From: Phyllostachys edulis
Lineage: Eukaryota; Streptophyta; Magnoliopsida; Poales; Poaceae
Direction of reading: 5' to 3'
Assembly (NCBI GenBank): GCA_036346405.1
Contig: CM070553.1
Location: forward strand, 72,170,976 to 72,234,975
DNA: 64,000 nt
In this document: positions 45,540 through 57,850 of the stretch, piece after piece
How the letters are laid out: each line of letters opens with the position of its first letter
Numbering within the stretch: position 1 is the first letter of the stretch
Notes under the pieces: generated by a model
What the model saw: only the letters and a program-made list of their open reading frames with translations
Database searches by the model: none
Told to the model about the DNA's origin: nothing
Position numbers and translations under genes: made by a program

Positions 45540-46765
45540 CAATAGGGACATCCTACACTCAACCTCGACCCTCAACTCAAAACGGAGAGCGAATGAGTAA
45601 GCGGGGCCGACAATGGAGAGAAAAGAAGCTCTCCGACAGCAAACAAAAGACTCGAAACAAATGAATGAGATGCTCCTGAATCAAACAAAACAGTAGCGGG
45701 ATGAGAGTTAACGGAAAGTGTACCTAGCACGACGTCGGGTGCCTCCTGAGCCTCCTCTGTGGTGATGGCGTTGACGCGACCACTACCCACGCCTTGGGTA
45801 GCCGGGCGATCTTCTAGTCTGGAGCACCACCTCTGGCGCCCGCCCTCCATTAGGGGCGAGGGGCTGCTCTGTCTTCTTAGGGCATTGGTTCGCATAATGC
45901 CCCTTCGGTTGCATGAGAAACATGTGACCCGGCGGCCGGGTTGCGGGGCGCTCTGTGACTTCGCGGTGCGTGGTGAGACACGGCTGCGAAGGATGAGGAA
46001 CGAGGCGTGACCTCGGGGCGCCAAAGAGTGAGACTGGTACCCTGAGATCGCCTGAAGCGGGGGCGGAAGAAGCGCCTGGATGACTTATGGGCCTCCCACT
46101 TGCGCTATGGAATCCATAAGCTCTCGAGCCGCATGCTCGGCGACGATGGCCTTGTCGACCAAGGTCTGAAAATCGAAAGTCGACAATGGATAGCTTGTCC
46201 TTCACTCCTCGGACAAGCCACGCTGAACTTGGCACCTTAGCCATATCGGTGGCCACATCCTCGGGAGCATAACGAGCTAGATGGTTGAACTCGTAGACAT
46301 ACTCCATGACTGAGCTACGCCCTTGCTTGAGCGCAAGAAACTCCCCGCTTCTTGATCTCCATCAAGCCGGCAGGGATGTGAGCCCGACGGAAGGCGATCT
46401 GAAACTCCTCCCAAGAGGCGGTGTGATCCACGAGCTGCATGGCGAGAAAGCTCTCCCACCATGACAAGGCTGCACCCTCCACCGGTGCGATGCGAGCAGC
46501 GCCTTCTCGTGCTCCGCATCTGCGCGATCTGGCTTCGCTCCACAAGACGAAGCCAATCGTCCGCATCCAAAGGGTCCTCGGACCGGGAAAAGGTAGGGGG
46601 CTGAGTACGAAGAAACTCCGCGAGTCCTCCACGCGGCTGATGGGCGTTCCCTGGCCCAGATCCTGAAGCTCCGGTAAGTGCAGTGGTGTTGCGCGCGATG
46701 ACGTCCAGTAGAACTCTCCTGTCATCCGCGCGGTTGCGCTCGATCTGAAGAAGAACCTCGGCCAT
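45540..46765 (-). pseudogene. gag: Gypsy gag and protease, frameshifted
   Basis: A likely start is MAEVLLQIERNRADDRR at 46765 on the minus strand. The gag domain follows as LDADDWLRLVE, then in another frame ALSWWESFLAMQLVDH and SWEEFQIAFRRAHIPAGLM, then MEYVYEFNHLARYAPE in a third. The zinc knuckle GHYANQCPKK lies near 45880-45930 with its first half (CFSCNRRG) in a different frame. The aspartic protease reads ATVLFDSGASHSFVSSLL near 45640-45700. At least four frame changes make it non-functional. Confidence 0.8.
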
Positions 46766-47602
46766 GGTCGGAGGAGGAGGAAGCTCCTCGTCCGGACCAG
46801 TGGATCGCCTTGGCCGCTCGAAAAGGTCCGGCCATCTGTTACAAGGAATTTTGGTTAGCAACTAGACCCAAAAACAAAGCCTTAAAGAAAGCAAAAGCGA
46901 TCGACTAGGGAATGGAATATCACCCCAAGCGAAAGCCAAAATCAGCGGTTATTTAAACTTTAAAAAGCTTCTAAAAGACTCTAAAACAGCCAAGAAACAC
47001 CAAGCGCAAGGCTCAACTTCTCATCTCAACTAACCCGTATTGAATGAGCGAGTAATTGGTCGAGAAGATCAAAAATCAGATTGTAAGATGAGATCTAAAA
47101 CTATTAGAGAGCAAGGTTAATGCAGCGAAATAAGTGTTAGATACTTAGCTAACTAGTATCACATCTTACCCTTTTATTCCCACAAGTTTTAGTTGATTAA
47201 CCTCTCATTATCTATCCTAATTGGAACCTTTGAGACTGCTGTCCGGAAATTTGATGCTTGCTGTCCAGATTTCGCATCCAAGCTCCTTGTCGAATCACCG
47301 ACTCCAGAACTTCAAAACCTTGTAGTGGGCAGCTCACACTTCAATTTGCCAATCTCATTGGTTCTCCCAAAACCCAGTGTTAATCGATAACAACTATTTT
47401 GTAGAAGGAAGAGAGGAAAACAACTTTTAAAACTCAAATTAGAGTGGGATGAGAAGAGAAAGCTAAGATAGGTAAGGAATAAAATCCGAGAATTTCCTAA
47501 GCTTTCAAAACTCATTTGATGCTTTGAAAATAGGTTTTCAAAATATCCTAAGGACGACCAAGCTTGCGTTACTACGGTCATAACGGCTCTGATACCAACT
47601 TT
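46766..47602 (-). other. Gypsy 5' leader
   Basis: AT-rich stretch between primer site and gag, no gene. The primer site (minus TGGTATCAGAGCC) is at 47585-47597, five bases from the LTR. Confidence 0.7.
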
Positions 47603-50445
47603 TGTGAGACCCCGACGTTTATTAGGCTCATAATACTTAGTCATCCGATTGACCCTAGTATTATCAACCAAATAAACCCGGTCTCGAGAGATGTATACTT
47701 CCCAGAATGCAGTATACATACCTCACAACAAAAGAATGTATCAATTCCATACAACACATAGAACATAAGCAACAAACCAGAAGTTAATATTAATATGGAA
47801 TAGATATTACAAAAGAGAGGCCCTTAGGCCAAATAGCAACAATTCTACAAAGGTAACAATGAAGCAAAAGGTGCCATAAAGATGGCTATAACACAAAGCC
47901 AATCGGTGTGCCTTAACCCTAGGCATCGACCGACCACCAAGCTAGTCGTCAAGAAAGCGCAACACGTAGCACAAAAGAGAGGCTCTTGGAGCTCTCCTTC
48001 TTCCTCTGCAACAAAAGCCACAAAATTGCCACAACCACGGGCAGATGAGTACATAAAGTACTCCATAAGACTTACGTGTGAGATAACAGAACTATAAATA
48101 GCTACATGCAAGCTTTATTTAAGTGGATGAGGCTTTGGACTCATTTTAGCATAAAGCAACATTTATTTGCAATAACATAATAGATTGAAGGCAATTTGAC
48201 AAAGCAATTTTAAATGTTGAAGTAACAACGAGATAATAACATAATAACAACAACAAGAACAATCACGAAGTGACTAACCCAAGTCACCACAACAATAGCA
48301 TGAACTCCCGTTCATACCAACCATGTCAAGTTTTAATTAAAGGTTGTAGTCTAGTCTTGAACGACCTTACCAAGCATGTCCATAACCTAGGGCGAGGCTA
48401 TTCAATAGTTTTATCCTGCAGGGTGTACCACTGTACCCACACGTCGCACCGCCTTTCCTTTACGCACACTTAGAAGGTGTCTTTGCACAGCTAAGTCCTC
48501 GAGACCTTTCCAAAGGATGAATGCTAATTACGAGCTGCACAACCCACGGGAGAAGGAGACATCACAACCTTCCCTAAGCTAATGCTCCCTCCCACACTAT
48601 ACATATACATTTGTTTTAAAAACACACCAACCGAGCTCGCTCATAATTAACACCTCCTAGAGTACTTAGTCAAGAGGGTTCCATATGCCCTCGCGTGGTT
48701 AGTACGCTGTGATCGCTTGGCTTAGTGACCCAAGTACTCGGTCCTTGGGACCCGGGCATACCACCACATCCAAAAACCGCACCATCCATCCAATATGCCC
48801 AAGTCTAAATCAATCTTTTATTTTCAGTTTTTGATTTTACAAATTAATCAAAGCACAAGTGCTGGACATATAGGAGTAATAATCATTTTGAGTGATCAAG
48901 ACCATCGACTAAGTCGATGATCGCCCATTCTACCGATAACTAAGCATGTCTAAGCAATTTAAATCGAAACTACTAAGTGATAGGAGCTCATCCAACGAGC
49001 TCCCACCACAGCAAATAACCTAGGCTCATGGTAGTAGAGGATAAACAATTCCTACAGATCATGCAACTATAGGCTCGCTAGCGACATTTAACACAAAGTA
49101 GCATGCATACATAGAAGTAAAACAAAGTATTAAGCTTTAAAGTAATGGGACAATGATGGAAATGGTCAAACTGCTTGCCTTGTTGCTGGTGGTCAAATTG
49201 TGGCAGAGGGTCGCTCTCGGGATCACCACAAATGTCGAATCCTAACGGAAAAGCGATAAAGAACCGATAAGAACGACGAAAGGCAACAAAGATAGCACAG
49301 CAAACGAACTCCAAATCCTCTGAAAATTTTACAGCAGCAATACAATGATTTATCATGAATTTAGCAACAAGAACCAATTGATTTGGATTCTCAATGCAAA
49401 AGATATGATGAAATCAATTCTGCTCAGCCTATTAATTACCAAACTGCACTATTCACTAATTTAATTATGAGGCAACATTTTCTATAACAGCAGCGAAGCT
49501 GAAATTTTTACTGTAAAACCAGCACCTCATGAGATGAATAACACAATTGAGTTCATCTCATTTGGAGCTATATTGCACTTTCTATAATTTTTCAAAAACA
49601 AGAACTTGAACAAAATTATAATGCACAAGTTCTCAATTTCCTAATAGCAACATGCTCAAACTAATTTCCACAGTGAGTTCACTAAGAGAGGAAACCAACA
49701 AAGTTGGTCTCACCCAAAAATAGTCTATAGAGCATTAGTTATGTATTTTACAAGTTAAGCATTGATTTAAGTGCACATTTTAAAGTTGGTTTTAAAATCT
49801 AATGGCAAACTGTGCTCTGGAGCTGAACTCAACTTACAATCATTTTTGGATTAAAGTCAAGTTCAAGACAGAGCCAACACAATTTGAATGACCTCAAAAG
49901 GATTCAAAACGAAGAAGATATGAAATTCTAAAGTCTACACCTTATTTCAGTTTATACTAGAGCTCACTGGAATTCCTAAAACTCACAAGGGTATGGGAGG
50001 ACGTGAGCCACAGATCTTAAATCCAACGGCTTAAGATCTCCAGGAGAACATCACACACGCGCTCAGGAGGTCCAGAGGTCCTGGACCTCCTAGCAACGCA
50101 CCTGCGCGAGATGAGGGGAGGTCGGGGCCGTAGATGCGAAAATCAACGGACCACAACACAGGAAGGAGGTCCGGAACGGACCAGATCTAAAGGGGAGGTC
50201 CTCAACGGTGAGATCTTCCAAAGGAAGATCTAAACTATCAAGATCTCCCCAAGGAAGATCTGCATCGTCAAGACCTCACGGGGAGGTCTGGGCGATCCAG
50301 ATGTTCCAAGGAGGTCCTCGATGGTTCGAGATCGTCAGGAGGACCTTGACGGTCAAGATCTACCCGGGGAGGTCATGAACGGCTGAGATACCCTAGGGGA
50401 GGTCCTAACGTCACAGACCTCCAGGGAGGTCTGGACGGCCACGAT
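47603..50445 (-). repeat. 5' LTR of the gypsy element, truncated
   Basis: Nearly identical to the left LTR for its first 1260 bp and again after the replaced segment; it keeps the LTR sequence that the left copy lost (about 48867-49271). It stops after CGGCCACGAT, where copia gag begins. Hairpin at 48047-48063, conserved block from 48374. Confidence 0.9.
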
Positions 50446-52792
50446 CGAACAAAAGCCTGGTGAATCTTTGGATGAGTTATTGGGAAGGTTTTCCAAGATT
50501 CTTCATAATTTACGTGCTGTTGGTCTCACATTTACTGAGTCTGAGAATGCACGCCAGTTCTTGGGTGCTCTTGATGTGAGAGTTTGGGGATGAAGATCAC
50601 GTCCATCAATGACAACATCTTGTCATGAGTGAGCTTACCATGGATAAGCTTTACTCGAGGTTGAAGTCGCATGAGATTGATTTCATCTCGCGACTCCTAA
50701 AACAGAGTCGATGGCTTTAGTGGTTGACCCATCTCGGGGTAGCTCTTCCGATTCTTTGGACTTTGGCTCATCTGGTCTTTCTTTGTCCGCTTTGCATTCT
50801 TTGGCGATGAGCAGCTAGAGAAAATACCGAGGACGATTTAGCCCTCCTAACCACCAAATTCTCGAGAGTCTTCAACAAAGTAAGGAAACGAAGGAGAGGT
50901 GGCCTCACACTTGCTTTGAGTGTGGTGAGCCAAACCACATTCGCTCCAGCTTGCCCCAAGTGAAGGGCAAGATGGAGAAGGACTTCGAGGCGTCCTCAAG
51001 CTAAGGATCTGGCCCAAGAAGCGAACTATCGCAAGTTCGTCAAAAGGTCCTTACCGCTCTTGAGTCTGTTGACATGAGCGATGTGGACTCGGACGGACGG
51101 AGGGCACGACGACTCTCATGGCAAGAAGAAGGATCAAGACTTCACCGACATGTGCTTCATGGCCAAGGACAGCCACGACGTCGACTCCTCCAACGACGAC
51201 GACCTTTTCAGCGATCCCGATGAGGTATGTCCCTCACCTGCTCAAATGAAACGTGCTTTGGTCATTTCTGAACGAAAATTAGAGAAGCAAGCTAGAATGC
51301 TTAAGAATCAGGACATCATGATTGATAACTTGAAACTAGAAGTTGCTACACTCAAATCAATTAGTCCTGAAGATGTTTGTGATGCTTGTTCTGGAATGTA
51401 TGATGAATTGGTAACTCTAAGACTTGCTCATTCCTCTGTTACAAATCAATTGAAAGATGCTCTGGATGAACTAGAAACTCTCAAGTCTAGTCCTGCTTGC
51501 ATGAATGCCATTGCTTTAGATGTGACTACTGTTGATGCTATCCCTTTGCCTTGTTCAAATTGTGCTTTGCTTGAACTAAAATTGGATAGTGCTACAAAAG
51601 AATTGAGTAAATTTGATGCTAGTCACACCTGCTCTCATTGTGAGAAAAATAAGATTAAAATGAAGGAGATGTCGGAAATGATTCTGTACTCTAAAACTGC
51701 TTCATGTGAAAACTGTGTTAAACTCACACTTGAGAATGATGCTTTAAACAAGACACTAGAAGAAAAGGCTAAAATTGAACAATCCATGTCCATGACTGCT
51801 TCCAAGAAAGTTGTTGATTCTGATTCTTGTACTCTTTGTATTGAACTTGGGCACAGTGTAGATAAGATACAAGAAGCGTTTAGAGTTAAGTTCAAAGAGC
51901 AGTTGGATAAGATTAGGGATAACTATTGTGTGTCTTGTGAGGCTTTGAAAGCCGAGGTAGCTCACTATAAGGAAAAGTCTGATAGGGCTAGCAAGTCAAA
52001 TAAGTGTGCTTCTTGTTATGAACTAGCCATACAAAATGATTACCTCAAAGGACTCTTGAGAGATTTGTTGGTGGGAGGAAGAAACTCAACATGATTCTAG
52101 ACAAATCTAAGGTGAGTGTGAATAATAGTGGCCTAGGTTTTGATTCCCTAGAGCATTCCAAGAATCATCCACCTAAGGTTGTTAGAGCTGTTGAGAGTGG
52201 CCTGATTGAGGTAGAACCACCTAAGTCATCCAAGATAGTCTTTAAATCTGCTGGTTTTGCTCAAACCCTTTCTAGCAAGATAGGTGCTTCTGCTTCATCA
52301 GGTCAGACCCCTCAAAAGGTCAAGTACCATTGCACCTTCTACAAGAAGAATGGCCATATTGTTGAGTTCTACTTTCGTAGAGCCAAGTTTGAGAGAAAGG
52401 AGAGGATGAGTTCTTTGAGGTCCATTAGAGGAGTTTTTGCACCTACTGTAGTCTCTGGAGCCAGACAGCCTGTCATTCCTACTAGACATAGGCCTAGGTT
52501 TGTAGATGACTTCTTTGACTCTTTTGGTGGCTCTAGGCAGCGCTCTGGTTTAGGATATCATGAGGAGAGACCACGGGTAGCATCTAGACAGGGGGAGTAC
52601 CGATCTTTTGGTAGATCGTTTCGGAGAGGTCTAGGTGGTTCACGTGTGCATTCTTATGATTTTGTTCCTAACCGTTTTACTACTGCTTCTTCTGGTTTGC
52701 CTAAGCATCATGTGACTCAGTACTGGATTCCCAAGTCTTTTATCACTAACCCCAGTACTGAGGCACATATGTTTCCTGTTCGTGCTCATTAG
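50446..52792 (+). pseudogene. gag: Copia 2 gag, 5'-truncated
   Basis: Starts in mid-domain: the text equals copia 1 gag from its IEQRPSESLDELLGRF region. The first 600 bp contain several frameshifts around the zinc knuckle (CFECGEPNHIRS). From 51081 it is open for 337 codons through the coiled-coil and Cys-pair region (CSHCEK, CENCVK, CVSCEA, CASCYE), a frameshift follows near 52055, and 52091-52792 is open again through the second knuckle-like motif (CTFYKKNGHIVEFY; two ligands Tyr) and the Arg-rich tail RPRFVDDFFDSFGGSR. It ends with TAG at 52790-52792, in frame with the protease behind it. Confidence 0.85.
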
Positions 52793-54490
52793 GTTCGGCG
52801 TGCGAGGAAGGAGGACATATGGATTGTTGACTCCGGGTGTTCTCGACATATGACTGGGGATTCTAGATGGTTCTCCTCCCTCACACGTGCATCCGGCAAT
52901 GAATTGATCACATTTGGGGATGCTTCTACCGGGACCGTGACAGCAAAGGGCACAGTGCGCGTCAACAACAAATTCATGCTCAAGGACGTCGCTTTGGTAA
53001 GTAAGCTGAAATATAATCTGCTTTCATTTCTCACCGCTGATGAGGGTCTAGAGGTGAGATTTAAGAGTGGTGAGTGCAGGGTTTTAGATTCCTCTGGTGA
53101 GTTTGTCTTTAAGATTTCCAGGTTTGAGAGGATCTTTTGTGCTGATTTCTGTATCTCTTCTGCTTCTAGCCCTAGGTGTCTTGTTGCTTCTGATTCCCAT
53201 GATCTAGTTTTGTGGCATCGTAGGCTTGGTCACATAGGCTTCGACCACTTGACTAGAGTCAGTAGCAAGGACTTGATTAGAGGTTTGCCTAGGCTGAAGG
53301 CTGTTAGAGATCTTGTGTGCACACCCTGTAGACACGGTAAGATGGTTTCTGCTTCTCATCCTCCTCTTACCTTAGTGATGACCGATGGACCAGGTCAGCT
53401 CTTGCACTTAGACACTGTTGGTCCTTCTAGAGTCCAGTCTGCCGGTGGTAAGTGGTATGTGCTTGTGATTGTGGATGATTACTCCAGGTATTCATGGGTT
53501 TATTTTCTGGTTTCTAAGGACGAGGCATTTGGTTTCTTTAGAGATTTGGTCCTTAGACTTGCTGTTGATCTTCCTGGAGCTTTGAGAGCCATTAGGAGTG
53601 ACAATGGGACAGAATTCAAGAATTCTTCCTTTGCCACCTTCATTACGATAGGGGCTAGATCACCGCTTTTCTTCACCTAGAGTTCCCAAACAGAATGGTG
53701 TTGTAGAGAGGAAGAATAGGACCCTTGTAGAGATGGCGGTGACCATGCTAGATGAGCATTCCACACCTAGGAGGTTTTAATGAGGCTATCTTCTTGCTTG
53801 TTTTATTTCTAATAGGGTGTTCTTGAGATCTGTTATTGGTAAGACTTCCTATGAGCTCAGATTTGGTCATAAGCCCAAAGTTTCTCATTTCAAGATTTTT
53901 GGTTGTAAGTGCTTCATTCTTAAACATGGCAACCTTGATAAATTTGAATCTAGATGTTCTGATGGCATATTTCTTGGATATCTGCTCATTCTCGTGGCTA
54001 TCGTGTATTTAATTTTGACACTAATAAAATTGTTGAGACTTGCGAAGTCACTTTTGATGAGGCTAGTCCTGGTACTAGACCCGATCTTTGCAGTACACAG
54101 TTTCGATATTCGAGAAAGCATCTTCGTCGACGATGACTCGAGGATGAGGACCCATCCATCCTCCACCATTTCGAGAGGGTTGGGGAGCCAGCTTCTACTA
54201 CACCAGCTTCAGATGAGCAGCCTCTGCCTACCTTCACCGACGATCAGAGTGGCTCTGTTCCTACCTCCACAGCCCATGAGGTAGAGGCCACTGCTGCACC
54301 AGGAGCTCCTCTTCACATTCAGCGACAGCATCCACCTGAGCAGATTATTGGGGATATTCATGAGCGAGTCACTCGCTCCAGGTTCATTTCTTCTGATTCT
54401 CATGCACATTCTGCTTTTGTCGCTTCTTTTGAACCCCGAGATATCACCCATGCTCTTTCTGATGCCTCTTGGGTCAATGCCATGCATGAA
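52793..54490 (+). pseudogene. pol: Copia 2 protease and integrase
   Basis: The frame continues through the TAG into IWIVDSGCSRHMTGDSRWF, an intact protease motif. The HHCC finger is complete here (LWHRRLGHIGFDHL, CTPCRHGK). The core has LDTVGPS, VIVDDYSRYSWVYF and IRSDNGTEFKN. A frameshift after 53640 breaks it before the catalytic Glu (NGVVERKN, near 53700), and more indels occur near 53780, 54000 and 54060-54170. The linker region (54230-54490) ends at TAA within the MHE..LENFERN sequence. Confidence 0.85.
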
Positions 54491-54492
54491 TA

Positions 54493-55380
54493 ACTTGAAA
54501 ATTTTGAAAGAAACCAAGTCTGGACCTTAGTTGAACCTCCACCTAATCAACATGTAATTGGAACAAAATGGATTTTCAAAAATAAGCAAAGTGAGGATGG
54601 GTTGGTAGTTCGCAACAAGGCTAGGCTTGTAGCTCAAGGTTATTCCCAGGTAGAGGGCTTAGACTTTGAAGAGACTTTTGCTCCTGTAGCTAGATTGGAA
54701 GCCATTCGCATTTTGCTAGCATTTGCGACATCTAAGGGCTTCAAGCTTTTTCAAATGGATGTCAAAAGTGCTTTCCTGAATGGTTTCATAGAAGAAGAGG
54801 TCTTTGTCAAGCAACCACCTGGTTTCGAAAATCCCAAATTCCCAAACCGTGTTTTTAAACTCTCCAAAGCCTTGTATGGTCTGAAGCAAGCCCCTAGAGC
54901 TTGGTATGATAGGCTTAAGAGTTTTCTTCTTAGTAATGATTTCAAAATGGGAATGGTTGATAAAACCTTGTTCACTCTTAAGCATGGCAGTGACTTCTTA
55001 TTGGTTCAGATTTATGTGGATGATATCATATTCGGTGGTTCCTCTTATGCTTTGGTGTCTAGATTTTCAGATTCTATGAGCAGGGAGTTTGAGATGAGCA
55101 TGATGGGCGAATTGACCTTTTTCCTTGGTCTTCAAGTCAAGCAACTGAAAGAAGGCACCTTCATTCATCAAAGTAAGTATACAAAGGACCTTCTTCGTCG
55201 CTTCGACATGGGAAACAGTAGACCAATGTCTACTCCCATTGCCACGACCACTGTGCTGGACCCAGATGAGGATGGAGAGCCTGTGGACCAAAAGGAGTAC
55301 CGCAGCATGATTGGCTCCCTCCTCTACCTCACAGCGTCGAGGCCGACATACACTATTTGTGTGCATGCGCTCGATTTCAG
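54493..55380 (+). pseudogene. pol: Copia 2 reverse transcriptase, nearly intact
   Basis: Open for almost 300 codons: TKWIFKNKQSEDG, KARLVAQGYSQVEGLDFEET, FQMDVKSAFLNGF (catalytic Asp of motif A), PRAWYDRLKS, and YVDD at 55013-55024 (catalytic pair), then LGLQVKQLKEGTFIHQ and STPIATTTVLDPDEDGEPVD. All catalytic residues of a copia RT are present. The frame breaks at about 55345, between RPTYTICV and the RNase H. This is the best-kept enzyme domain in the window, suggesting copia 2 is younger than copia 1. Confidence 0.9.
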
Positions 55381-55772
55381 GCTTCCCCTCGAGCTTCTCA
55401 TCGTCAAGCAGTACGTCGCATATTCAGGTACCTCCAGGACACTCTTGACTTTGGACTTTGGTATTCTTCTTCTTCTGCTCTCTCTATTCGGGCATTTTCT
55501 GATGCTGATTTTGCTGGGTGTAGAGTAGATAGGAAGAGTACTTCTGGCACTTGTCATTTCTTAGGCACATCTCTTATCTCGTGGTCTTCTAGGAAACAAT
55601 CCTCTGTTGCACAGTCCACTGCCAAGGCCGAGTATGTAGCTGCAGCCAGTAGTTGCTCTCAGGTTCTCTGGATCTCATCTACTCTTCGGGACTATGGGTT
55701 GTTTTTGGGTAGTGTTTCTCTTTTCTGTGACAACACTAGCGCCATTAATATTGCAAAAAACCCAGTGCAACA
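55357..55772 (+). pseudogene. pol: Copia 2 RNase H, first part
   Basis: Open from 55357: FSDADFAGCRVDRKSTSG, SVAQSTAKAEYVAAAS and FCDNTSAINIAKNPVQH hold the Asp, Glu and Asp of the copia RNase H. It is cut at 55773 by the solo LTR. Confidence 0.9.
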
Positions 55773-56080
55773 TGTAAGACCCGGGATTAACACTCCCGAA
55801 TCCTCTGTGCATTTCTGAACTAGTCCCATGATCAGTAGCTAGTTCACACAGTAAACAAATATGGTAACAAAATCATATCACAACTTTATTAATAAATAAA
55901 CAACAGAGTTGATTACAAAGGAGGCTTACATGCCAACAATAAAATAAACACAATGAAGCAAAGGAGTAGTAGTAGACCCAACGATTCGCCACAGTAATCG
56001 ATCGGGGAAGCGCCTAGTCGTCGAGATCCACACCGTAGCAAAGTCCTTCTCCTCTCAAATTATTTGCATTAAGCAAGAAT

Positions 56081-56099
56081 GAGCACAACTACCGTGCTC
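56081..56099 (-). other. Conserved hairpin, giant LTR copy F
   Basis: GAGCAC, 7-base loop, GTGCTC; again the C-G form of the fourth pair. Confidence 0.7.
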
Positions 56100-56400
56100 G
56101 CAAGTTACACCCATCAAATAACGAATGACATGCATATATGGATATTTCAAAGGAAAGCTTAATATGGTTGAATTTGCATAAAACAAAGATTTTCGTAAAT
56201 ACTTGTACTAAGTTCAAAAGCGGTTATTCTATAACTAAAATTCATTTTCTAAATCAATTTTATAGTCGATAACATTCACACAAGAATGGTGAAGGATACC
56301 TCCTATCACAATGGCTAACCGCCTCAATCCCATTTGGATAAACCAGTTGACAAAGTCTTTTAAAACAAATTCCAAGTCTAACTTTGAGTGGCTTTTGCTA

Positions 56401-56470
56401 GCATGTCCATGACCGTGGACACGGCTATTCAATAGTTTTACACTCTGCAGAGGTTGTACACTTTACCCAC
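56401..56470 (-). repeat. Conserved U5-side block, copy F
   Basis: Begins GCATGTCCATGACCGTGGAC, runs through GGCTATTCAATAG to CTGCAGAGGTTGTAC. Confidence 0.75.
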
Positions 56471-57189
56471 ATGACACGAATTCTCTAGTTTGCTTGGCAT
56501 CCGTCGATACCACCGCCACTACCTTAGGTAAGCAGTCTAGAGCACATGCCAAGGCCTTTACAATGCGCTGCTTCACCGCTAGCTCCCTCGCTAAGGTTTC
56601 GCCCCTTTGGAATAGAAATCAGAGAGTTCCTAGCCCTCTTGCGCCAGTGGGAACAATAGTCATGAAAGACTTTGTCAAAAGAAATGGCCATGAAAGACCG
56701 CCCATGCATAAACAGGATCAACCGCGATGGAACTTTACAAATTAATTAGCTGTGTCCTCGCCCCATTCTCGAGGACATGTGGTTGTACGGTGAGGCATAA
56801 CCCATTATAGGCATAGCAAAGGAACGCCAGAGGCGGTCCTCAATTGACTTGGGCGACTTTCCACAAAACCCATGGGCCTCGATCATGAAAATGACTTGAT
56901 CCGTGCATTAACATGCACCATCCAAACAACCATTTCGCCCAAGTACAAACCATAATTTTATTTTATTTTTCTCAAATTCATTTACGACAAAACTTCCATG
57001 ACAAACCAATGCCATAGATTCTTAAACAATATTTGATTTTTGGTGAAAGTTTCCCAAATCAAACATTTTGGGTCTAAGCATTGCTAAGCATAATCTTTCT
57101 CAAAATGTTCTAGTTCATACTATTGTATCAACTAGATTTTATCTAGGGTGAAGGTTAAATGTCCAAGACTTGTCAAGAACGAGATCAAG

Positions 57190-57850
57190 ATGTAAACCAT
57201 CGATATTGTGATAATCCAACCTTCAACAATCCAATATCCATTAGTCCAATCTACACCATATAGGTCTAATTCTATGATCCAACATCAATTGATCCAAATA
57301 TTTAACTATACTCTAATTTTATAATCCGATATCTATCAATCCATTATTCCTTAATAAACTATTTCTACTAATTCAACATCAATCTAATGACTAAGTAATT
57401 CTATAATCAAATCTTTAGATAATCGATATCCAATAGCAATCTATTTCTAGAATCTGATATCAATAATTCAGGATCTGACTATAGTGTTTATCTATCATCC
57501 ATTTTTCTAATAATCCCACATCAACAATTATTTATTTCTAAAATCCGGTATCCAATAATCATTTATTTCTACAATACAACCATAATGATCATGTATTTCT
57601 AATAATCGAACATCATTCAATCCAATATCCAATAATCCAATAATAATCTATGTCTATGATTGACATCTAATCTCCAACAATCATATAACTCTAATGATAC
57701 CACAATCCGATCCTTAATAATAATCTATTTCCATAATCCAATACCAATAATTACCTATTTCTTTAATTCAACATCCATTATCCATTAACAATTTTCCTCT
57801 ATCTTCACACATCCATTCACAATATTCTTTTATTATCCAAACTCCAAAAT
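57190..57850. repeat. Degenerate AT-rich repeat
   Basis: Recurring loose motif of the kind AATCCAATATCCA, AATAATC, TATTTCTA, about 35-40 bp apart, strongly diverged. Probably an old expanded tandem repeat. Confidence 0.5.

Larger units (their letters stand above)
36939..50445 (-). mobile_element. Ty3-gypsy element, Tekay/Del-like, truncated, inside copia 2 LTR
   Basis: Minus-strand element. Its 3' LTR is on the left (36939-42436) and its 5' LTR on the right (47603 to about 50445, truncated). The initiator tRNA-Met primer site is at 47585-47597 (minus) and the purine tract at 42437-42449 (minus). Order on the minus strand is gag, protease, RT, RNase H, integrase, chromodomain-like end, as in Tekay/Del chromoviruses. 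Left flank is CTTTG (36934-36938); the right target copy has been deleted. Since the U3 of the right (5') LTR is gone, the element has no promoter of its own. Confidence 0.85.
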
